From UBA1543 sp964596375 (GTDB lineage Bacteria; Pseudomonadota; Zetaproteobacteria; Mariprofundales; Mariprofundaceae), in the NCBI GenBank assembly GCA_964596375.1, contig CAZQTO010000081.1:1-10762 (forward strand): a stretch of DNA of 10,762 nt, written 5' to 3'. Position numbers and translations under genes: made by a program. This document shows positions 6,708 to 10,762 of this stretch, piece after piece. A model generated the notes under the pieces. That model was not told the origin of the DNA. It saw nothing but the letters and a program-made list of their open reading frames with translations, and did no database searches. How positions within the stretch are numbered: the first letter of the stretch is position 1; each line of letters begins with the position of its first letter.

Positions 6708-7198
6708 TTGACTACCCTCAGATGACCCACGCGCCGACCGCTTGGCGATGGTACATCGGTATCCACAATGGCTGAGACGGTATGGTCCTGAGCTGCGTCT
6801 GGAGAAGCCTCATCCCCTTCCTCATCGGCATCGTCACCCATACCGCGCACCGCTTTAATCACAGAACGAATCGTTTCAGGCACATCATCTTCCCATAAAA
6901 TACCGTTCTCCAGTTGCTGCTCGGGCATATACGCCGCCCAGATGGCCTGCATGGGAATAACGCAATGGAATGGGCTACCGGAAAAGGTGAGATCGGACTC
7001 AAGAAAATCATCGGTAATGCGAATATGCTGTGGCATGCGCACATTAAGCACCAGCCTGAGTGCCGGATCGCCGTGCAGATACTCCGGCACCAGAACATCG
7101 TTGCCAGTCGTGTTCACCACAATATAAATCCGCCCATGCCGCGAAAAGTATTCGCGCAGTTCGCGGGCCTTGGCGGCCCCGGCAAATTCGATGCTCAT
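6704..7198 (-). CDS. sspB: SspB-like ClpXP specificity-enhancing adaptor
   Basis: SspB tethers ssrA-tagged and some other substrates to the ClpXP protease in the cytoplasm. The product is 164 residues, essentially the length of E. coli SspB (165). The folded domain (about residues 10-105) shows the family pattern: a helix with REYFSRHG, strands with DVLVPEYL and LVLNVRMP, then FSGSPFHCVIPMQAIWAAYMPE, which matches the F-x-G-x-P ... VP-x-x-A-V-x-A-I-Y block. A long acidic, probably disordered linker follows. The last residues, GHLRVVK, match the ClpX-docking XB motif (ALRVVK in E. coli). GGAGG at 7204-7208, 5 bases before the ATG, fixes the start at 7198 and not at an upstream in-frame codon at 7246. 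It lies 52 bases after the 3' end of rnpB and overlaps the next gene. Confidence 0.88.
   Translation of the reverse strand: MSIEFAGAAKARELREYFSRHGRIYIVVNTTGNDVLVPEYLHGDPALRLVLNVRMPQHIRITDDFLESDLTFSGSPFHCVIPMQAIWAAYMPEQQLENGILWEDDVPETIRSVIKAVRGMGDDADEEGDEASPDAAQDHTVSAIVDTDVPSPSGRRVGHLRVVK
6715..6719 (-). promoter_or_regulatory. Ribosome binding site that decides the DUF2066 start
   Basis: On the minus strand GAGGG is followed by the 7 bases TAGTCAA and then ATA. No ATG, GTG or TTG lies at a workable distance in the DUF2066 frame; the nearest, TTG at 6656, is 58 bases away. The site lies inside the final codons of sspB and suggests translational coupling. Confidence 0.5.
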
Positions 7199-7250
7199 AT
7201 GCACCTCCGTACGCCGCATCTTAGCTACGGCGGCACAACAAGACAAAATA

Positions 7251-7613
<363 letters not shown>

Positions 7614-7620
7614 GATGCAG

Positions 7621-7648
7621 ATAGTATCGGGCGCGACAATAAAGTGCA
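7621..7648 (-). promoter_or_regulatory. Candidate rnpB promoter
   Basis: On the minus strand TACTAT (7626-7621, 4/6 to TATAAT) lies 7 bases before the predicted 5' end of RNase P RNA. TGCACT (7648-7643) is a weak -35 with a 16-base spacer. Position relative to the RNA end is the main support; the -35 match is poor. Confidence 0.4.
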
Positions 7649-7666
7649 TCCCCTGAACTTAGGCGC

Positions 7667-7672
7667 TATATT
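7667..7672 (+). promoter_or_regulatory. Candidate -10 box for the Omp85-family gene
   Basis: TATATT matches TATAAT at 5 of 6 positions and lies 34 bases before the GTG start. No good -35 is visible at 16-18 bases upstream. The 93 bases between rnpB and this gene (7614-7706) therefore probably hold two divergent promoters. Confidence 0.35.
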
Positions 7673-7706
7673 AAGCTACCAAGACGGGGCTGCGAGGAAC
7701 TATTTA

Positions 7707-9029
7707 GTGCGATTCGGCCTGATTATTGTTGCCATCATCTGCCTTCAACTTGCAGGCATTCAGCCGCTACTGGCCGCGGATGCCTATACCTATTACGCCA
7801 ACGAAGAAAATGCACCGGTTTTGCCACGCCTCATTCAAAACATCGAGATCAGCGGATTGAAGAGGACCCAGCCACGAACCGTGCTGCGTGAACTCCCCTT
7901 CACTGTCGGTGATATGTGGCAGGAAAGCGATAAGGCAACCGGTGAGCGCCGCCTGCGCAACACAGGACTCTTCGCGGAGGCTGTTATCCATCGTCCCGAC
8001 GATAACGGTGTGGTACGCATCTGGGTCCGTGACCGCTGGTCGCTGTTTCTGCTGCCTGAGGCATCGCGCTCGGATATCGGCAAAACGAGCGCCGGGTTCA
8101 CCATGACCGAACATAATATGTGGGGCCTGAACCACAACCTTCGTCTTGCCACGCGCGAGGAAACAGGTAAAAACTTTAGCGGTTTCAAGGGCACAACATT
8201 CTCCGGCAGCTACCTGTGGCGGCGGATCAATGACGGCCCACTCGACCTGAGCTTTTCCGGCAATAGCGGTCGAAAGGTTTACGACACCTTCGCCAATGGC
8301 CAGCTTTCAAGCCAGTACCGGGAACAGAATGTTGCCTGGAGCACCCAACTGAGCATCGCCCACGGACCGGTTCCTGGCGAGGGCTGGAGTAACACCCTTG
8401 GTTTCTCCAGCAGCCTTTCCAGCTTCACGCTCATCTCCGGCCCCCCTTCAGCCACCGTCATCTCCAAGCACCGCAATGCCATACAGGCGGGGGTCGCTTA
8501 CCAATTGATCGACGACAACATTACATGGCTGACCGGCACCAGTTTCAACTACGGATGGGATATCGCGCACAAGGGTTTGGGCTCCAATATCAACGTGTAT
8601 CGCCAAACCTCGTCTCTAAGCAGTCATATTCCCATTTTGGACTCCGGCAGCACCTTCGATTTCCGCATCAGCGGCGGCGGGGCAACCGGCAGTGTGGAGC
8701 AGGATGGGCTATTCGACATCGGCAACAGCCGCGGCCTGCGCGGCTACCTTCCCGGAGAATTGCAGGGCACCTATTACGTGTACAGCAACCTTGAAGCCCG
8801 TATACCGATTAAGCCCGGTAGCAATTTTCACCTGGTCGGATTTACCGATGTGGGTCAGATATGGAACCTTGGCCGCCCTGCACTGGGCAAGAATCTAATC
8901 GTTGGCATGGGCGCCGGCGCACGACTGACCCTGCGCTGGCTGGTCAACGGAACCTTCCGGACCGATGCTTCCTACGGCCTGGCCACCAGTAACTGGCGCT
9001 ACTACTTCGGCACCTCGCAAGCGTTTTAA
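7707..9029 (+). CDS. Omp85-family outer-membrane protein with one POTRA domain
   Basis: The protein is predicted to be exported and inserted in the outer membrane. The GTG at 7707 is chosen because GAGGA (7694-7698) lies 8 bases before it and it gives a clean signal peptide (RFGLIIVAIICLQLAG, cleavage near LLAA-DA). The 440-residue product has one POTRA-like domain at about 42-110 (IQNIEISGLKRT ... VVRIWVRDRW), then a beta barrel of about 320 residues. Family hallmarks are the RGLRGY loop motif (342-347), with the glutamate of NLEARIPI after it, and FTDVGQIW (379-386). The last residue is phenylalanine, the usual outer-membrane signal recognised by the Bam complex. With one POTRA it is neither BamA (five) nor a standard TamA (three). 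It could be a transporter, an assembly factor or an unassigned surface antigen of the D15 type. It is divergent from rnpB and convergent with the next gene. Confidence 0.85.
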   Translation: MRFGLIIVAIICLQLAGIQPLLAADAYTYYANEENAPVLPRLIQNIEISGLKRTQPRTVLRELPFTVGDMWQESDKATGERRLRNTGLFAEAVIHRPDDNGVVRIWVRDRWSLFLLPEASRSDIGKTSAGFTMTEHNMWGLNHNLRLATREETGKNFSGFKGTTFSGSYLWRRINDGPLDLSFSGNSGRKVYDTFANGQLSSQYREQNVAWSTQLSIAHGPVPGEGWSNTLGFSSSLSSFTLISGPPSATVISKHRNAIQAGVAYQLIDDNITWLTGTSFNYGWDIAHKGLGSNINVYRQTSSLSSHIPILDSGSTFDFRISGGGATGSVEQDGLFDIGNSRGLRGYLPGELQGTYYVYSNLEARIPIKPGSNFHLVGFTDVGQIWNLGRPALGKNLIVGMGAGARLTLRWLVNGTFRTDASYGLATSNWRYYFGTSQAF

Positions 9030-9070
9030 CCCCTGCCCATAAAAAAAAATTCAGATAATGATGTAGGCCG

Positions 9071-9712
9071 TTATTGCTCTTCGGTTTGCAGTATCCGGCG
9101 GCACAAATCCGGGAAGGTGGCGGCATGAAAATCCCAGGGCTCTCGGGATACTTTTGCCGAAACCAGTGCCGTTTGTGCCCCGATCTCGCGAGCGGCAGCA
9201 AGATTGTCCTCCATATCGTCGATAACCAGCGTGTTCGCGGCAGAAACCCCCTCGGCTTCGAGCAGGAAACCGAGCGTGGTACTGCATGGCTTCGGCATAT
9301 AGGCATTGAATCGGATGTCGTAGATAGCTGAAAAATGCCGCTCAATGCCAAGGGCGGCGAGCACCCTTGCGGCATGTTCGCGCGTACCGTTGGTGTGGAT
9401 CACTTTGCGCCCGGATAATGCAGAAAGTGCTTCATCCAGCATTGCATCCGGCTGCAGCATTTCATGCACGGCAATATCATGCACCTCATGCAAAAAGCCC
9501 TCCGGCTCCATGCCGTGATGCAGAATAAGACCGCGCAATGTCGTGCCATAGCGCCGCCAATAATCAAGACGCATGTCATTTGCCTGCTTCTCATCCACGC
9601 CCAGTTCACGCGACACAAATGCGGTCATGCGCTCATCCATATGGGCAAATACACCACAATCAGCGGCATACAGGGTGTTGTCCAGATCAACCACAATCAA
9701 CTCAAAATGCAT
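9071..9712 (-). CDS. HAD-superfamily hydrolase, pyrimidine 5'-nucleotidase type
   Basis: This is a phosphatase-type HAD enzyme of 213 residues, probably cytoplasmic and removing phosphate from nucleoside monophosphates or a similar small substrate. Motif I is VVDLDNTLY, with nucleophile D9 and acid/base D11. Motif II is IHTNGT (T107), motif III is the lysine of MPKP (K141), and motif IV is VIDDMEDN (D165, D166, D169). The helical cap includes YWRRYGTTLRGL and a histidine-rich VHDIAVHEML segment. This cap resembles the SDT1/PHM8-type pyrimidine 5'-nucleotidase subgroup, which supports that name over a generic phosphoglycolate phosphatase. AGGA lies about 7 bases before the ATG. The gene converges on the Omp85-type gene 41 bases away, without a clear hairpin terminator between them. 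It is divergent from the small lipoprotein gene. Confidence 0.87.
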   Translation of the reverse strand: MHFELIVVDLDNTLYAADCGVFAHMDERMTAFVSRELGVDEKQANDMRLDYWRRYGTTLRGLILHHGMEPEGFLHEVHDIAVHEMLQPDAMLDEALSALSGRKVIHTNGTREHAARVLAALGIERHFSAIYDIRFNAYMPKPCSTTLGFLLEAEGVSAANTLVIDDMEDNLAAAREIGAQTALVSAKVSREPWDFHAATFPDLCRRILQTEEQ

Positions 9713-9765
9713 AGCTCATCCTATGTTGCATTCGTATGCCATGCACCTGTCAGGAGAAACGGGAT

Positions 9766-10056
9766 TTGTTGGCTTGTGAATATACAGCTAGTTTCCGTCA
9801 CATGAGTGTAGGCCCAACGTCCATCCAAACCATGCTGATTCTTTGCTGCACCCTTCTACTCGCCGCCTGTTCAACTGTTCAGCAACAACAGGCGACAACC
9901 ATGGGTGGCATTCAGGGAGCCTCCACCGGCGCAGTCATCGGTTCGGCAAGTGACAAACCCGTGCAGGGAGCGATTATCGGAGCAGTTATCGGAGCCGCAA
10001 CCGGCGCGGTTCTATCCAGCCCACAGGCCGGGTCCCAACCGATTATCAGCCAGTAA
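9766..10056 (+). CDS. Small glycine-zipper lipoprotein
   Basis: This is a predicted envelope lipoprotein. A hydrophobic stretch (MLILCCTLLLAAC) ends in a lipobox LAAC with S after the cysteine, so signal peptidase II would leave a mature protein of about 62 residues. It contains two glycine-zipper helices, G-x2-G-x3-G-x3-G and G-x3-G-x3-G-x3-G (GAIIGAVIGAATG), separated by a polar turn. Such zippers are typical of SlyB/OmpA-type glycine-zipper proteins that insert in membranes. The start is uncertain. TTG at 9766 has AGGAG 9 bases upstream and includes an Arg in the n-region. ATG at 9802 gives a shorter leader but no ribosome binding site and no positive charge. ATG at 9736 also lacks a binding site. 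Confidence 0.65.
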   Translation: MLACEYTASFRHMSVGPTSIQTMLILCCTLLLAACSTVQQQQATTMGGIQGASTGAVIGSASDKPVQGAIIGAVIGAATGAVLSSPQAGSQPIISQ

Positions 10057-10098
10057 TCAGCGTACCAAGGTCTATTCATACCCATTCTGATAGACATT

Positions 10099-10120
10099 GC
10101 TGCCACACCGATGTGGCAGC
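10099..10120. terminator. Perfect hairpin between two convergent genes
   Basis: GCTGCCACA-CCGA-TGTGGCAGC has perfect 9-bp arms and a 4-base loop. It lies between the lipoprotein gene stop (10056) and the cytochrome gene stop (10136), where a shared terminator is expected. Neither strand has a clear U-run after the stem, so it may instead protect 3' ends or work with Rho. Confidence 0.55.
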
Positions 10121-10135
10121 GTTCAATCTACAGGC

Positions 10136-10762
10136 TTACAGCGTTTTCAGAAAAGCGATGAGATCAGCCTGGGCTGCTGAATCGCAAATCCGCTGTGCCC
10201 CCATCTTCGTTTTGGCCCCATCATCTCCGGTGAAGCTTTTTACAGCCTTGGTTGAATCACACACCCAGGCGGCCAGATGCACCTCATCCCAGCGCCAAGT
10301 CTTGCCGGGCTGAATAAAGGCAGTGAACTTGTAGCCGAACCCTGCAACGGCACCCGCCTCGCGACCAAATATACCGGCCAGTCCGGGGCCCATCTTGTTT
10401 TTCGCATCAAAGTTATGACAGACAGCGCATTTGCGAGCCACAAGCGAGCCCTTTGCAGCATCGCCTGATGCCATCTTCGCAACAGGAGGAGGCGCTGACG
10501 CCACCGGCTTTGGCGCAACAGCAACCGGCTTGGCAGCCGGAACAGACGGCATGACAGGCGCTGCCGTTTCCGTCTTTGCAGGCGATGGCTTGCTCTGCAC
10601 AGCAGCTTTTACCTCAGCCAGACCGTCGGCAACCTGACTTTCAAGCTGTTCCTTAACCTGCGAAGCCCCGGCGAGGGTCTCTTTTGCAGCCTTCTCTGCC
10701 TGCACTGCCGCCTCGTTTAGCGCGGCGCCAGCATGTTCGGCAACTTCCTGCGCCGAAGAAGC
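10136..10762 (-). CDS. c-type cytochrome with Ala/Pro-rich linker (5' end outside window)
   Basis: This is a periplasmic electron carrier. The frame is open to the window edge, and the first visible residues (ASSAQEVAEHAG) show that the GTG at 10705 is internal. Of 208 visible residues, about the first 60 form an alanine/lysine/glutamate-rich helix, possibly coiled coil. About 50 residues of Ala/Pro-rich linker follow. The final approximately 110 residues are a class I cytochrome domain with the haem attachment motif CAVCH (visible residues 112-116; DNA about 10415-10429). MGPGLAGIFGR follows, and a candidate axial methionine sits in KTKMGAQ (visible residue 187) before the terminal helix ADLIAFLKTL. 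Two extra cysteines (WVCDS and RICDS) flank the region between haem and methionine and might form a disulfide. The missing N-terminus probably holds a signal or membrane anchor. The electron partner is unknown. Confidence 0.85.
   Translation of the reverse strand, partial: ASSAQEVAEHAGAALNEAAVQAEKAAKETLAGASQVKEQLESQVADGLAEVKAAVQSKPSPAKTETAAPVMPSVPAAKPVAVAPKPVASAPPPVAKMASGDAAKGSLVARKCAVCHNFDAKNKMGPGLAGIFGREAGAVAGFGYKFTAFIQPGKTWRWDEVHLAAWVCDSTKAVKSFTGDDGAKTKMGAQRICDSAAQADLIAFLKTL

Noticed and set aside
7205..7250. GCCGC/GCGGC inverted repeat between rnpB and sspB, considered as an rnpB terminator
   Set aside because: The arms are 5 bp with a 12-base loop and no U-tract follows, so read-through into sspB is more likely.
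9030..9070. A9 run between the convergent Omp85 and HAD genes
   Set aside because: No stem adjoins the A run on the minus strand, so it is not a recognisable terminator. I see nothing else in this gap.
10703..10705. GTG as the start of the cytochrome gene
   Set aside because: The frame continues upstream to the window edge with the same Ala/Glu-rich composition, and starting here would leave no signal peptide for a haem protein that must be exported.

Overview
The window looks like a stretch of conserved, vertically inherited chromosome from a Gram-negative proteobacterium. Evidence includes an Omp85-type outer-membrane barrel, a lipoprotein with a lipobox, a c-type cytochrome, SspB, an Hda-like DnaA paralogue and a groESL operon. 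The gene order DUF2066 protein - CDP-alcohol phosphatidyltransferase - PerM/AI-2E protein - Hda is familiar from gammaproteobacteria and relatives. A deep relative such as a zetaproteobacterium is possible, but I cannot place it from sequence alone. I see no transposase, integrase, phage gene, CRISPR array, tRNA or compositional break.

Layout. 1-687 (+): the 3' end of an unrecognised gene, followed closely by a 128-codon hypothetical gene. 725-1045 (-): a small cupin. 1046-1258: a dense groE control region with a consensus-like -35, a CIRCE operator (HrcA site), a second heat-shock-like promoter whose spacer contains an inverted repeat, and a leader hairpin. 1259-3261 (+): groES and groEL, closed by a strong hairpin terminator at about 3285-3320 that can also serve the convergent operon. 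3349-7198 (-): a tightly packed operon, in transcription order sspB, DUF2066 secreted protein, CDP-alcohol phosphatidyltransferase, PerM-like protein and hda-like gene, with stop/start overlaps at three of the four junctions. 7251-7613 (-): rnpB, the RNase P RNA, immediately upstream of that operon. 7707-9029 (+): a single-POTRA Omp85-family outer-membrane protein starting at GTG, divergent from rnpB. 9071-9712 (-): a HAD-family pyrimidine 5'-nucleotidase-like gene. 9766-10056 (+): a small glycine-zipper lipoprotein. 10136-10762 (-): a c-type cytochrome with an Ala/Pro-rich linker whose 5' end lies beyond the window.

Together the genes are housekeeping: protein folding (GroESL), RNA maturation (RNase P), ClpXP adaptor function (SspB), control of replication initiation (Hda), phospholipid synthesis and envelope biogenesis. 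I did not find a clearly new system. The points most worth a second look are local: the two-promoter plus CIRCE architecture of groE, a probable AUA start codon on the DUF2066 gene overlapping the sspB stop, a G8 tract at the phosphatidyltransferase/perM junction where one extra G would fuse the two genes, a C-terminal clamp-binding-like QSGLF motif on the Hda homologue, and an Arg-to-Lys change in the CDP-alcohol transferase signature.
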